64,000 nt of DNA, from contig JAAUUH010000001.1 in NCBI GenBank assembly GCA_012031145.1, positions 25,461 to 89,460 on the forward strand, given 5' to 3'. Origin of the DNA: Oscillatoriales cyanobacterium SM2_2_1 (lineage in GTDB: Bacteria > Cyanobacteriota > Cyanobacteriia > Pseudanabaenales > Pseudanabaenaceae). The position numbers were made by a program, and so were the translations under genes. This document shows, in pieces, positions 11,565 to 21,391 of this stretch (the first letter of the stretch is position 1; each line of letters opens with the position of its first letter). The notes below the pieces were generated by a model. That model was given only the letters and a program-made list of their open reading frames with translations. It made no database searches and was not told where the DNA came from.

Positions 11565-12614
11565 GTGATGATGTCACCCGATTCCTACCAGCCTCCCTTG
11601 CTCCTCAAAAACGGCTTGGCCATGACCCTCTATGCCGCTCTTAAGGCCAGTCAGCGATGGCAAACAACGATCGCCCTTCCGGAGCCCCCCTACTATTCCT
11701 GCGTCTTTGCGGGGGCGGGTGGGGTGCCGATTTTTGGCAAAATGGCCCTGCCAGAGCGGGCCCGGGCGACGATCGTGGCCACCTATGGGATCACGGGCAC
11801 CCTAGAGAACCAGTGGTATCTATCGCTGTTGGGACGTAAGGCCTATGCCCAAGGCTATGGGGTGGTGCTGTTCGATTGGCGGGCCCACGGACACACGGCG
11901 GTGCTCTCCCCGACCCTCACCTCCGATGGGCTGCACGAGGGGGAAGATTTTGTCCGCATTGCTGCTCAAGCTCAGAAGCTGGGCTTTCCGGCTCCTTTTT
12001 GGTTCTCGGGCTACTCCCTCGGAGGGCAGTTGGCCCTGTGGGCTGTGGCCTACGGGCAGAATCGTGAACTGGGGTTGCCCCTCGATCCGGCGGACGTGGG
12101 GGGCGGTTTTGTGATTTGTCCTAACTTGGATTCGGAGCGATCGCTGTCCTATATCGTGGGGCATCCCCTGGGGCGACGGCTGGAGCAATCCGTAGCTAAG
12201 GAGTTAGGACGGCTGGCGGCCGAGCTGTCGACCTACCACCCCGAGTCCTTCGATCCGGCGGCGATCGCCCGGGCTAAGACCATTTGGGGCTTCGATCATG
12301 AGCTTACGATTGGCCAGTTGGGCTTTGCAACTGTGTCGGACTACTATACGGCCACCAATGGGCTGCGGCTTTTGCCTACTTTGACAAAACCAGTCTTTTT
12401 GCTCTATGCCGCCGACGACCCCATGTTCGATCCGGCGATTGTCTCGGATTTGCGTCGCCTTGCTCCCCAAAGCCCCCATCTCTCCCTGCATGTCACAGAC
12501 CATGGCGGTCATGTGGGATATATCAGCAGTGAAGCCTGTCAACGAACTTGGGGCGATCCCGACCAGTGGTGGGCCTGGAACCGCGCCCTAGACTGGCTGG
12601 AGCCCCAGGGGTAA
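11565..12614 (+). CDS. Alpha/beta hydrolase (YheT-like)
   Basis: 349 aa; GYGVVLFDWRAHGHT, FWFSGYSLGGQLALWAV nucleophile elbow, VFLLYAADDPMFDP, late His HGGHVGY. Confidence 0.85.
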   Translation: MMMSPDSYQPPLLLKNGLAMTLYAALKASQRWQTTIALPEPPYYSCVFAGAGGVPIFGKMALPERARATIVATYGITGTLENQWYLSLLGRKAYAQGYGVVLFDWRAHGHTAVLSPTLTSDGLHEGEDFVRIAAQAQKLGFPAPFWFSGYSLGGQLALWAVAYGQNRELGLPLDPADVGGGFVICPNLDSERSLSYIVGHPLGRRLEQSVAKELGRLAAELSTYHPESFDPAAIARAKTIWGFDHELTIGQLGFATVSDYYTATNGLRLLPTLTKPVFLLYAADDPMFDPAIVSDLRRLAPQSPHLSLHVTDHGGHVGYISSEACQRTWGDPDQWWAWNRALDWLEPQG

Positions 12615-12673
12615 AAAACTAGATTTAGCGTTTATCTATGGTAAAGTGACCGAGAAGAACACTACGTCTGATT

Positions 12674-13259
12674 ATGGTTGCACAAATCAAAGCCGACCGC
12701 TCGCCCGCAACACTCCTCCCTGTTCAACGAGGCAAAGCGCCCATGCACATCATTACTGCGCCCCATCGCTCCCTCTATGCAGAAGTCAAGGCCCAGGCCT
12801 TGCGGTTGGCCGGCCAAGGCACTCCAGTTCTAATTGTGGAATTTTTTCAGGGCGGGGCTCAGCAGGGGCTGGCATTACCGCGCGTCCTTGGGCAGAACCT
12901 AACTTGGATGCGCTGCAACACCCAGCGTCGCCTGGATCGGCTCCCTCCCGATACCCCCCCTCACCGATGCCGAAACCAGCTCCTTTCAAGCCCTGTGGCA
13001 AGTGACCCGCCAAGCGCTCAGCGATGGCACCTTTGAGCTGTTCATTCTCGACGAACTGGATCGGGCGATCGCTCGCCACCTGATCACCGAAGCCGAGCTA
13101 TTGTCCAGTCTTGACGCCCGTTCTGAACGGGTAGAAGTGATTCTCACCGGCACCGCTATGCCCCAAAACCTTCTAGAGCAGGCCGATCAGGTTACCCATT
13201 ACCGCAATTTCAAAGGATGTGCAGGGGAATCCAAGCTAGGGGCAACGCCGCCAGCATAG
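12674..13259 (+). CDS. P-loop protein resembling CobO/BtuR cob(I)alamin adenosyltransferase family; frameshifted at a C7 run near 12953-12960
   Basis: HIITAPHRSLYAEVKAQALRLAGQGTPVLIVEFFQGG ... PLTDAETSSFQALWQVTRQALSDGTFELFILDELDRAIA...RVEVILTGTAMPQNLLEQADQVTHY; halves in different frames. Confidence 0.65.
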
Positions 13260-14088
13260 ATTCCAGAGGCTCTAGATATGGCCAACGGCAAGCGTCCTGA
13301 ATTTCGTCTGGCGACCGTAACATAGCCTTGATGCGCTCTTCGAGGCGATCGCCCACCGCCGCGCAGACACCGCTTTTTTGATCAGCAATTCGACGGGTCA
13401 AAACTGGGGATGCCATAGCATGAAGGTGCTGCTGCACCAACACCAAAGCTTCGGCTAGCAATAACCCACTAGTTTGGGCTTGGGCAAAGCGATCCGCCCG
13501 CACCTCCTGCTGAAATAGCATCTCTTGCCAGAGGGACTCACCGTGGGGAAAACCCGGCGCACATCGCATCAACCATTCCCACACTTGGAACCACATTGGG
13601 TCACGGAACTGGCCGTGGCCCGCTTCGTGGGCCAACACCGCCTTCAAATGTTCTGGCGACAGCAAATCCACCATGCCGCGACTGATTACAATGCGCGATC
13701 GCCACAGCCCGACTTGGGCCGCCCATGGCATTGACTCCTCCCACAGCCAGACGGAATAGCCCTGCACCACCGCCGGAGTCGTCATCCGCTGCCAAAGCTC
13801 GCGGGCTTGCCCCGCCCGCAACAATATCCGTAGTCCCTGCAGACCAGCCCACAGCAGCCAACCCCAGGCCCACCAGCCGCTGAATGACCCCAACCACCCC
13901 GCCGCACAGTGGATGCCCATGAGGTGACCGTGGGGGCCCATACCCACGATGGCGATCGCCGTACAGGTGAGCCACACTGCGGGAAATATCAGCAGTCCCA
14001 ACACCCGCTTCCTTCCAAAGGAGGGAGCGCCCCAATGGCGTACCATCCAGGGAACCCAGAGCCCCAAAATCACCAGCATCCCATGCAT
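13210..14088 (-). CDS. M48/M56 (BlaR1-like) membrane metallopeptidase
   Basis: HLKAVLAHEAGHGQFRDPMWFQVWEWL zinc-binding HExxH-like motif (HEAGH) plus TM segments; paired with upstream BlaI-like gene. Confidence 0.8.
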   Translation of the reverse strand: MHGMLVILGLWVPWMVRHWGAPSFGRKRVLGLLIFPAVWLTCTAIAIVGMGPHGHLMGIHCAAGWLGSFSGWWAWGWLLWAGLQGLRILLRAGQARELWQRMTTPAVVQGYSVWLWEESMPWAAQVGLWRSRIVISRGMVDLLSPEHLKAVLAHEAGHGQFRDPMWFQVWEWLMRCAPGFPHGESLWQEMLFQQEVRADRFAQAQTSGLLLAEALVLVQQHLHAMASPVLTRRIADQKSGVCAAVGDRLEERIKAMLRSPDEIQDACRWPYLEPLESMLAALPLAWIPLHIL

Positions 14089-14516
14089 CAGGACTTTTCC
14101 TCCCGCGCTTGTGCTGCCCGTAGGGCTTGCAACTGCTGGGCGATCGCCGCTAATTTATCGACACTAGCCGCATCCATCTCCGAGGCAAAGGTCGCAACCG
14201 CCGCCTCATTGCCCACGGCCAAAAAGCGATGTAACTGCTGATAGGCTTCTAGGGCTTGGGTTTCTTGGGCCGAAATTAACGCCCGCCACACCAGCGATCG
14301 CCCCTGCTTTTCCACTGCCAGCCAGCCTTTCTTCTCCAGCCGCCGCAGGACAGTCGTCAAGGAACTGTAGGCCAATTCTCGCTCCGGATCCGCCAATAGC
14401 TGCTCATAGATCTCTTTAACCGACGGAGCCCCCAATCGCCACACCCATTCCAAAACCTCACGCTCTAGGTGACCAAGGGATAACTTGTGGGGACGGTGAA
14501 AGGGGAATGCTGCCAT
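14088..14516 (-). CDS. BlaI/MecI/CopY-family transcriptional regulator
   Basis: LGHLEREVLEWVWRLGAPSVKEIYEQLLADPERELAYSSLTTVLRRLEKKGWLAVEKQGRSLVWRAL, classic BlaI winged helix. Confidence 0.9.
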   Translation of the reverse strand: MAAFPFHRPHKLSLGHLEREVLEWVWRLGAPSVKEIYEQLLADPERELAYSSLTTVLRRLEKKGWLAVEKQGRSLVWRALISAQETQALEAYQQLHRFLAVGNEAAVATFASEMDAASVDKLAAIAQQLQALRAAQAREEKS

Positions 14517-14664
14517 AGAACCATCAGGATCAAATAAGTGACATGTCTACCATCTTGGCAAATATTTGGGTCAATTGTTTGGGTCAGGGGCGATCGGAAC
14601 CGCGATTTTTTTCCAGTCCGCCTATGTCTTAGGATCTTTTCGGGTTTTCCATTGCCTAAGCCTC

Positions 14665-15249
14665 CTAGCGGCGGAGTTTCACGCCACGGGGAACCGTAAC
14701 CCCATGGCTGCGATGGAAATCATCCTGCACCTTGGCAGTCAAGCTTTTAGAAACCCGCTTGACCACAAAGGCTAGGACGCCATCACCGGTATTTTGAATC
14801 GATTCCTGGGGCAATTTAAGAATAAAGGATGGAAACTGGAGCGTTACCGTCAGATCCAAGTCCCACTCTATGGCGGTCATGGGCCCCTTTTCGGCACCAT
14901 CTATCACCAAGGGTTGCTCGAGAAGCCGCATCTCCGCCTGAAAGTCCACCTCATAGCCCTGGGGCTCTTGGTCGGGAATGGGAATGGTGCGAATGCGATA
15001 GATGCCGTTTTCTTGGGGCAGCAGGTCAAGCCCAACCCGAGGATCCACATAAAACCCGAAGGCTCCCACCCGTCCCACCCCCATGGCATAGCCCGTAGCT
15101 CCGATGGGATCGGCCCGGAAGGGCTTAGCACAACGACGGAACCAGCCCTCGTGGCGATCAAGGTATTCCATAACGGTCGCTTGGGGAGACAGCAAATCCA
15201 TATGTCCCACATAGTGGTTACGAAATACGGTTGGCTGCGGCTCGGTCAT
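14665..15249 (-). CDS. DUF1997-like conserved cyanobacterial/plastid protein
   Basis: 194 aa; CAKPFRADPIGATGYAMGVGRVGAFGFYVDPRVGLDLLP. Confidence 0.7.
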   Translation of the reverse strand: MTEPQPTVFRNHYVGHMDLLSPQATVMEYLDRHEGWFRRCAKPFRADPIGATGYAMGVGRVGAFGFYVDPRVGLDLLPQENGIYRIRTIPIPDQEPQGYEVDFQAEMRLLEQPLVIDGAEKGPMTAIEWDLDLTVTLQFPSFILKLPQESIQNTGDGVLAFVVKRVSKSLTAKVQDDFHRSHGVTVPRGVKLRR

Positions 15250-15270
15250 GGTAAGAGAGCAAAGAGATCG

Positions 15271-16341
15271 TCAGCATTGTGACACACTTCTCCCAGCATC
15301 TCCCAGTATGTAGACGCGGTTACGCCCCAGCTCCTTGGCACGATAAAGGGCGTAGTCGGCGGAGGTAATCAATATCGCTGGTTCTGAGTTGGGCACCGGT
15401 TGCAAGGTGGCCACGCCGATACTAATCGTCACATGGTGGGCGATCGCCGAATCCTCATGGAGAATCTGGAGTTGTGCCACCTGTTGACGCATCTGCTCGG
15501 CGATCACCGCTGCCCCCGACGTATCGGTGTTGGGCATGAGGATGGCAAATTCCTCACCGCCATAGCGGGCCACCAAGTCGGCCGGACGACGCACCGCCTC
15601 CCGCAGTGCCCCAGCTACCCGCTGCAAGCAGTGATCGCCCTCTAGGTGTCCATAGGTGTCGTTATAGTTCTTAAAAAAATCAATGTCGCACATCAACAGG
15701 GATAGGGGAGACTGCTCCCGGGTCAGACGGAGCCACTCTTGATGGAGTTGCTGATCGAACCGTCGGCGATTGGCCACCTCGGTCAGCCCATCCTGATGGG
15801 CCAGTCGCTGGAATTCATCATTGGCCCCTTGCAAGGCCTGCTCCACTTCCCGCCGCTGCTGAATCTCTTGGCGGAGGAGTTCATTTTGGGATTCCAATTG
15901 TTTTTGCAGCCGTCGCAGGGAGAGCTGGTTTTCGATTCGCGCCATCACCTCCGCCATCTGAAAGGGACGGGAGAGGTAATCAACCCCCCCGGACTCAAAG
16001 GCTCTCACCTGGGTAAGCACATCATCACGTCCGCCCATAAAAATAATAGGGATAGACTGGGTGACCGGTTCAGACTTGAGGTGATCACACAGCACAAACC
16101 CATCGATGGTCGGCATCCGGGTATCTACGACGATCAGATCGGGCAACACGTCTAAGGCTTCCTGCCATGCCTCCATCCCATCCCGGACGCAGATGACCCG
16201 GTAACCGCGTCGCAGTAGCAGGTTGGACAGCAACCGCAGGCTATGGGGATTTGGGTCAGCCACCAGAATTTGCTCTCTGGCGGGAGCTTCGTCCGGAGGG
16301 CAAATCATAGGGATCCTGAGAGGTGCGGTGGCAGTGGTCAT
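15271..16341 (-). CDS. Response regulator with C-terminal GGDEF diguanylate cyclase domain
   Basis: REC: ILVADPNPHSLRLLSNLLLRRGYRVICVRDGMEAW...VVDTRMPTIDGFVLCD; RYGGEEFAIL; likely start at 16341 inside ORF 15271..16419. Confidence 0.93.
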   Translation of the reverse strand: MTTATAPLRIPMICPPDEAPAREQILVADPNPHSLRLLSNLLLRRGYRVICVRDGMEAWQEALDVLPDLIVVDTRMPTIDGFVLCDHLKSEPVTQSIPIIFMGGRDDVLTQVRAFESGGVDYLSRPFQMAEVMARIENQLSLRRLQKQLESQNELLRQEIQQRREVEQALQGANDEFQRLAHQDGLTEVANRRRFDQQLHQEWLRLTREQSPLSLLMCDIDFFKNYNDTYGHLEGDHCLQRVAGALREAVRRPADLVARYGGEEFAILMPNTDTSGAAVIAEQMRQQVAQLQILHEDSAIAHHVTISIGVATLQPVPNSEPAILITSADYALYRAKELGRNRVYILGDAGRSVSQC

Positions 16342-16623
16342 GGGCGACTCCGATGGCAGGGCACAGGAAAAGTTTGGAATTGTAACACGTTGAGTAATGT
16401 TAAGAACCGCTCGAGGCAAATGCCAAGGGTTTTATAAGTTCTTAAGGTGTCCAGAGTTACATGCAGCCAAATTCTTGATGAATTATGACCCAAGAGTCAA
16501 GAAAAGGTTCGTAATCCAAGTCTTAGTGCCCTATTGATTTATTTTGCCCGTTTTTCTCTGTTAGTAGCCAAGAATACGAAAATCAACAGAAAAATAGCAG
16601 TTTTTATGGGGTCGGTGGTGCCC

Positions 16624-17199
16624 CTAGGGCTGGCTAGCGGGTTTTCGCGGTGGGGGAGTTGGTTGGGCGGCACGGGGGCGGCGTGGGGTGGGAGCGGTGG
16701 GCACGGCTTGGGTTTGGAGCCCGCCGAAAAAGTCTTGGGCCTTGAGGAAACTGAAGTAGCCGATAGTGGCCATGATGGCGATCGCCCCGGCAATGGTCAT
16801 GAGGGTTTCCAGCTCCTCGGGCAGCCCGTAGTAGCTTCGGTAGGGGTCGATGGCGCAGAGGTGATCCTGCTCCCGGGCAGCAAGGGGACGTCGGAAGCGC
16901 AACCGATGGTTGTCAAGTTTTTCAAGCAAAATCCAGCCTGCCTGGGCTTCTTCTTGGCAGACCCGTCTCAGGGTTTTAATCCCTCGAAAACCGTTGCCAC
17001 TGGTGCGGAGTATTTTGAACTCCCACCCCTTGGCCTGTTCCGCCGGGGGCATGGTGTCGTAGCGGGTAAGCTGTTCCTCTTCGTGGAGTTCTTGTTGCAT
17101 TTTGTGTTTGCGCGATCGCCAAATTCGGTTCAATATCACCAACTGTATGCCGACATCAACGGTGAGAACGCTGAGCATCAGGGCGCTTAGGGGAACCAT
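16624..17199 (-). CDS. Hypothetical membrane-associated protein with Pro-rich C-terminus
   Basis: 191 aa with N- and C-terminal hydrophobic segments; PPAEQAKGWEFKILRTSGNGFRGIKTLRRVCQEEAQAGWILLEKLDNHRLRFRR. Confidence 0.65.
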   Translation of the reverse strand: MVPLSALMLSVLTVDVGIQLVILNRIWRSRKHKMQQELHEEEQLTRYDTMPPAEQAKGWEFKILRTSGNGFRGIKTLRRVCQEEAQAGWILLEKLDNHRLRFRRPLAAREQDHLCAIDPYRSYYGLPEELETLMTIAGAIAIMATIGYFSFLKAQDFFGGLQTQAVPTAPTPRRPRAAQPTPPPRKPASQP

Positions 17200-17211
17200 A
17201 CCAGCGAGCCG

Positions 17212-17268
17212 CCTAGAATTTGCTCATGAAACTAGAATTTTCTGATCAAACTAGAATTTTCTGATGAA
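17212..17268. repeat. Three tandem 19-bp units (consensus ACTAGAATTTTCTGATCAA)
   Basis: CCTAGAATTTGCTCATGAA / ACTAGAATTTTCTGATCAA / ACTAGAATTTTCTGATGAA read directly. Confidence 0.85.
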
Positions 17269-17350
17269 AACTTTAGCACCTGAAGTTGTTTCTAGCTTTA
17301 AGAAAATCAGAATGTTATTGTAGGCGGCAACAGGACTGTAGGAGAACCCG

Positions 17351-17793
17351 ATGAATTCTTGCATTCTCATGGCTGAGGTGGTGTCGGAACCGGAACTACG
17401 CCGCACTCCCGACAGTGGCAACGCGATCGCTCATTCATCGTCCATCTGCCATCTAACAAGGCGGAAGAAGCACCCCAAAAGCTGCGGGTGGTGGGTTGGA
17501 ATAATTTGGCGGAGGAGATCATCAGCACCTACCACATGGGCGATCACGTGGTGATTGAAGGACGCCTACGGATTGACTCGGTGGATCGGGGCACCCACAA
17601 AGAGAAGCGGACAGAACTTGTGGCCCAGCGGATCCATGCGGTGTCAGGGCGATCGCCCATGGCCATGGGTTCCCCTACTAGCGGTGTTCATGTATTCTCC
17701 ATGGGCGCCCCTTTGCCCGTGGCCCAACCCGCCTATACGCCCCCACCGGCACCGCAGCCAATGCCAGAATTTGATGACAACATTCCTTTTTAG
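17351..17793 (+). CDS. ssb: Single-stranded DNA-binding protein, apparent frameshift near 17420-17435
   Basis: MNSCILMAEVVSEPELRRTPDSGNA then, in another frame, FIVHLPSNKAEEAPQKLRVVGWNNLAEEIISTYHMGDHVVIEGRLRIDSVDRGTHKEKRTELVAQRI; C-terminal EFDDNIPF acidic tip. Confidence 0.85.
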
Positions 17794-17826
17794 GTCAACT
17801 TCTTTGCATCCTGTTACAACCAAGCG

Positions 17827-20421
17827 ATGACCATGGTGCAGACACGGCGTGAAAGCCTCGTCCGGCGAGTATTGGTGGGTCTGGCCCTCAGTGTGGTGCT
17901 GTTGACCACGGCAACGATGCTGCTGCTATCGCTAGAATATTTTGACTTGGGCGATCGCGCGGCCATGGTTGTGCGTATTGCCGTAACGATTCTGTTCCTT
18001 GGTCTGGGAGCCGGCACCTACGTGGCGTTTGCCATTACCCGTAGCATCCAACCTTCCCTGGCTGAGTTATCGCGAGTTGCCGAAGCGATTTCAGGTGGCG
18101 ACTTGCGGGTGCGGGCAATCCTAGACCGCTATGACGAACTAGGGCAGTTCACGGCCGTGTTTAACCGCATGGCGGAGCAGTTGGAATCTAAAACTGCCAA
18201 GCTGGAGGCACGGGATATTCAGTTTGCCCTCCAGTCCCTCGATCAGGTATTGGTCAACACCACCGATCAGGCCAAACTGATGCAGAGCAGCTTGGAAAAA
18301 GTTTGTCAGCTCACCAATGCCCAGTTGGGCAGCATTTACCTTTGGCACGCGGAAAACAACAAGCTCGGGCTGGCGGCGGAATGGGGTGGGCGCACCCAGC
18401 CCCAAGCCCAAGACATCACCCTTGGAGAAGGGATGATCGGCCAGGCCGCCCAATTAGGGGAGCCCATTGTTTGGGAGGGACAGCCCAGCCAGCCCCTGGT
18501 CTATCGCACTCCGGCGGGAGACCTAGTGCCCCAAAGCTTGGCGGCGGTGCCCCTGATGCTCAAGCGCAGTCTGATTGGGGTTTTATTTTTGGGCAGCTTG
18601 ACCTCATTTTCGGCCCAGAGCCGCAACCTCCTTAAATCCATTGACCGCCGTCTGGCCACGGCGATCGCCAATGCCCAAAGTGTGGAAACCATTGCCCGGC
18701 AGCGGGAAGAACTGACTACCGTATTTGAACAACTGGCCGATGGTGTCCTCCTGAGTGATCCCGCCGGTCGCATTCTCAAGATCAACTCCGCCGGTCGGGC
18801 CATGCTGGGGTTTCCTGAGGGGAATGATGCCCTGGGGCGCGCCTCACCGGTGGTGGCCAAATCCCTCGCGGAGGTGATCAAGCAATTTGATATTCGCAAT
18901 CCCGATGGTGTGCCCTTGGCGCTGAGCGATCTGGTGATTTTTCAAGCCATGGCCCATAACACCGTGGTGGAGTCCCAAATGTTGCTGTGTCGCCCCGACG
19001 GTCGAGAAGTGATTCTCAGCACTAAGGCCGCTCCCTTGGTGGGTACAGAATCGGAGTTAATGGGCAGCGTTATGATTGTGCGGGATGTGACGGAGGAGCG
19101 CAACCGGGACACGGTGATGCAGGAAACCAACCGGATCATGATCGAGCAGCAGAAACGGATGAGCATCCTCCAACGGCTGACCAACCTGATTAACCAGCAA
19201 CTGCAAGACCTGAATGTATTGCTGGAGTCCATTGTCGAAGCCACCAGCGATGCGATCGCCTGGGTGGAAATTTGCATCTTGGCCCTGTTTGATGCCCCCA
19301 AGCAACATCTGGTATTTTCGGCGACCCGTGGGCTGCCTGCCAACTTTCTTCCCCTCGACGGCTATACCCTCGACCAGGAGAACCTACTGGCCCGGGTCTT
19401 TCGGGAGGGCATTCCCATTGAAATCAAAAATGGGGAGGCGATTTTAGTAGACGATCTACCTGTGCAAAGCGCCCTTTGCGTCCCGATTGAATCCAATCGT
19501 TCCGGGCGGCTTGGGGTACTGGCCATTGCCCATACCACCCTTTCCCGCGCCAGTTCCCGCGAGGATTCCAATCTCCTGGCATCCTTTGGCGTTCAGGCGG
19601 CGATCGCCATTGGCAATGCCCAACTGATCAACCAAATCGAGGCCCAAAACGCCCAGCTCATGGAGGCCACCCAGCTTAAAAGTCAGTTTCTGGCTAACAT
19701 GAGCCACGAACTCCGCACCCCGATGAATGCCATTATCGGCTTCTCTCAAGTTTTGCTGCGGCAGCGCCGCGACCCCCTCACACCGGCCCAGTTGGATATG
19801 GTGGAGCGGATTTTACGCAACGGCAAAAGTCTTTTAGAGCTGATCAACGACATCCTTGACCTATCTAAAATTGAAGCCGGTCATATGGAGCCACAACCGG
19901 AATATTTCCATGTCAATGAGCTCATCACCTATGCTTGCGAAAGTCTCCAACCCCTCGCCGCCACCAAATCCCTCGACTTCTCGTTCGAGAATGACCTCGG
20001 CAACTGCACCATCTACCAAGACCCCCTACGTCTTAAGCAGGTGCTGAACAACCTTATTTCCAACGCCATTAAGTTTACCGATCACGGCAGCGTTTCAGTG
20101 CATCTCAAATCTTGGGAGCATGATCGGATTGCCATTGCCGTGCAAGACACCGGTATCGGAATTGACTCAGAATATCAGCGGGCCATTTTTGAGCAGTTTC
20201 GCCAAGTCGATCAATCCTCCACCCGCCGCTACGGCGGCACTGGTTTGGGGCTGTCCATTACGGAGCAACTGGTGCACCTTATGGGTGGCGAAATTATTGT
20301 TGCCAGTGAAGTTGGTGTTGGCTCCACCTTTACGGCTGTTCTGCCGGTTCGCTTTCCGTCCGGTTCAGATTTGGATCAAGCTCCGGTTTCTGAGCCCGAA
20401 AGGATGATTCCGTTCCCCTAA
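17827..20421 (+). CDS. Sensor histidine kinase (HAMP-GAF-PAS-GAF-HisKA-HATPase)
   Basis: 864 aa; N-terminal TM segments; MSHELRTPMNAIIGFSQVLL H-box; NLISNAIKFTDHG N-box; DTGIGID; GGTGLGLSI. Confidence 0.95.
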   Translation: MTMVQTRRESLVRRVLVGLALSVVLLTTATMLLLSLEYFDLGDRAAMVVRIAVTILFLGLGAGTYVAFAITRSIQPSLAELSRVAEAISGGDLRVRAILDRYDELGQFTAVFNRMAEQLESKTAKLEARDIQFALQSLDQVLVNTTDQAKLMQSSLEKVCQLTNAQLGSIYLWHAENNKLGLAAEWGGRTQPQAQDITLGEGMIGQAAQLGEPIVWEGQPSQPLVYRTPAGDLVPQSLAAVPLMLKRSLIGVLFLGSLTSFSAQSRNLLKSIDRRLATAIANAQSVETIARQREELTTVFEQLADGVLLSDPAGRILKINSAGRAMLGFPEGNDALGRASPVVAKSLAEVIKQFDIRNPDGVPLALSDLVIFQAMAHNTVVESQMLLCRPDGREVILSTKAAPLVGTESELMGSVMIVRDVTEERNRDTVMQETNRIMIEQQKRMSILQRLTNLINQQLQDLNVLLESIVEATSDAIAWVEICILALFDAPKQHLVFSATRGLPANFLPLDGYTLDQENLLARVFREGIPIEIKNGEAILVDDLPVQSALCVPIESNRSGRLGVLAIAHTTLSRASSREDSNLLASFGVQAAIAIGNAQLINQIEAQNAQLMEATQLKSQFLANMSHELRTPMNAIIGFSQVLLRQRRDPLTPAQLDMVERILRNGKSLLELINDILDLSKIEAGHMEPQPEYFHVNELITYACESLQPLAATKSLDFSFENDLGNCTIYQDPLRLKQVLNNLISNAIKFTDHGSVSVHLKSWEHDRIAIAVQDTGIGIDSEYQRAIFEQFRQVDQSSTRRYGGTGLGLSITEQLVHLMGGEIIVASEVGVGSTFTAVLPVRFPSGSDLDQAPVSEPERMIPFP

Positions 20422-20986
20422 GCAAGCGATCAATATTGCTGCGATGGGTCCAAAAAATATAGCTGCCGCCCACCACGGCAAACACCTTGAACACTGGGGA
20501 ATCGCTCACAACAATCATTAGCGCCATCGTGGCGATCGCCGCCACCAAGGAACTCAGGGACACAATCCGACTCAGGGTCATCGTCACTAACCAACACCCT
20601 AAAGCCCCAAGTGCCACCTGCCACTGCAGCACCAACAGCACGCCCAGACCCGTAGCCACCGATTTACCGCCCCTAAAGCCCAGCCACACTGGACAGCTAT
20701 GACCCAGCAGGGCCGCCATAGCGGCCCCCACAACCCAGAAATCAAAGGGTAAATCTGCTCCGGTCACCCCAAGCCGCTGCATTAAACCCACTGCCAGCGC
20801 TCCCTTGAGCAAGTCCACCGTAAACACCCCCGCTCCCGCTGCCTTTCCCACCGTGCGCCAGATATTGGTCGCCCCCGTCGAGCCGGAGCCATGTTCGCGA
20901 ATGTCAATGCCGGCCCATTTGCCCACCAGATAACCAGTGGGAATTGAACCTAGCCCGTAGGCGATCGCCAGCCAGAGGAAGTTCAT
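20330..20986 (-). CDS. plsY: Glycerol-3-phosphate acyltransferase PlsY
   Basis: GLGSIPTGYLVGK, GSGSTGATNIWRTVGKAAG, GHSCPVWLGFRGGKSVATGLGVLL. Confidence 0.95.
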   Translation of the reverse strand: MNFLWLAIAYGLGSIPTGYLVGKWAGIDIREHGSGSTGATNIWRTVGKAAGAGVFTVDLLKGALAVGLMQRLGVTGADLPFDFWVVGAAMAALLGHSCPVWLGFRGGKSVATGLGVLLVLQWQVALGALGCWLVTMTLSRIVSLSSLVAAIATMALMIVVSDSPVFKVFAVVGGSYIFWTHRSNIDRLLRGTESSFRAQKPELDPNLNRTESEPAEQP

Positions 20987-21003
20987 AAATTTCTATTGGT
21001 GCC

Positions 21004-21207
21004 CTAGTCAATGGAAATGGACTGGGGCCCCGCAGCCGATGGTGGTGCACCGGGTGGGTCGATTTTGGCCCCTTGCTGCTCCAGCCAAGACTTGAGCGGA
21101 TCTTGGGCCAAATCTAGGCGCAGGAGCCCGGCTACAAAGCCACCACAAAACGCTACCGGTTGGCGTAGCAATTCCTCAAAAATGGGTTTGAGTTCATCCA
21201 TAGTCAA
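21004..21207 (-). CDS. Small conserved-looking cyanobacterial hypothetical
   Basis: 67 aa MTMDELKPIFEELLRQPVAFCGGFVAGLLRLDLAQDPLKSWLEQQG; no overlapping better candidate. Confidence 0.6.
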   Translation of the reverse strand: MTMDELKPIFEELLRQPVAFCGGFVAGLLRLDLAQDPLKSWLEQQGAKIDPPGAPPSAAGPQSISID

Positions 21208-21391
21208 TGTTCCTCAATAGTTCTGTAGCTTTACAGTCGCCCCTAAAATTGTACATCCCCCACGCGAGGTGACGCACAGCCCCCATGGGGCCTGGCTGAC
21301 AGACAACAAGTTTTTTTGCAACCCCCAAATCCGTCCTTTGACCCAGGTATGCCAGCCGCGGATCGGGTTAGGATGAAATTAAAAATATCTT

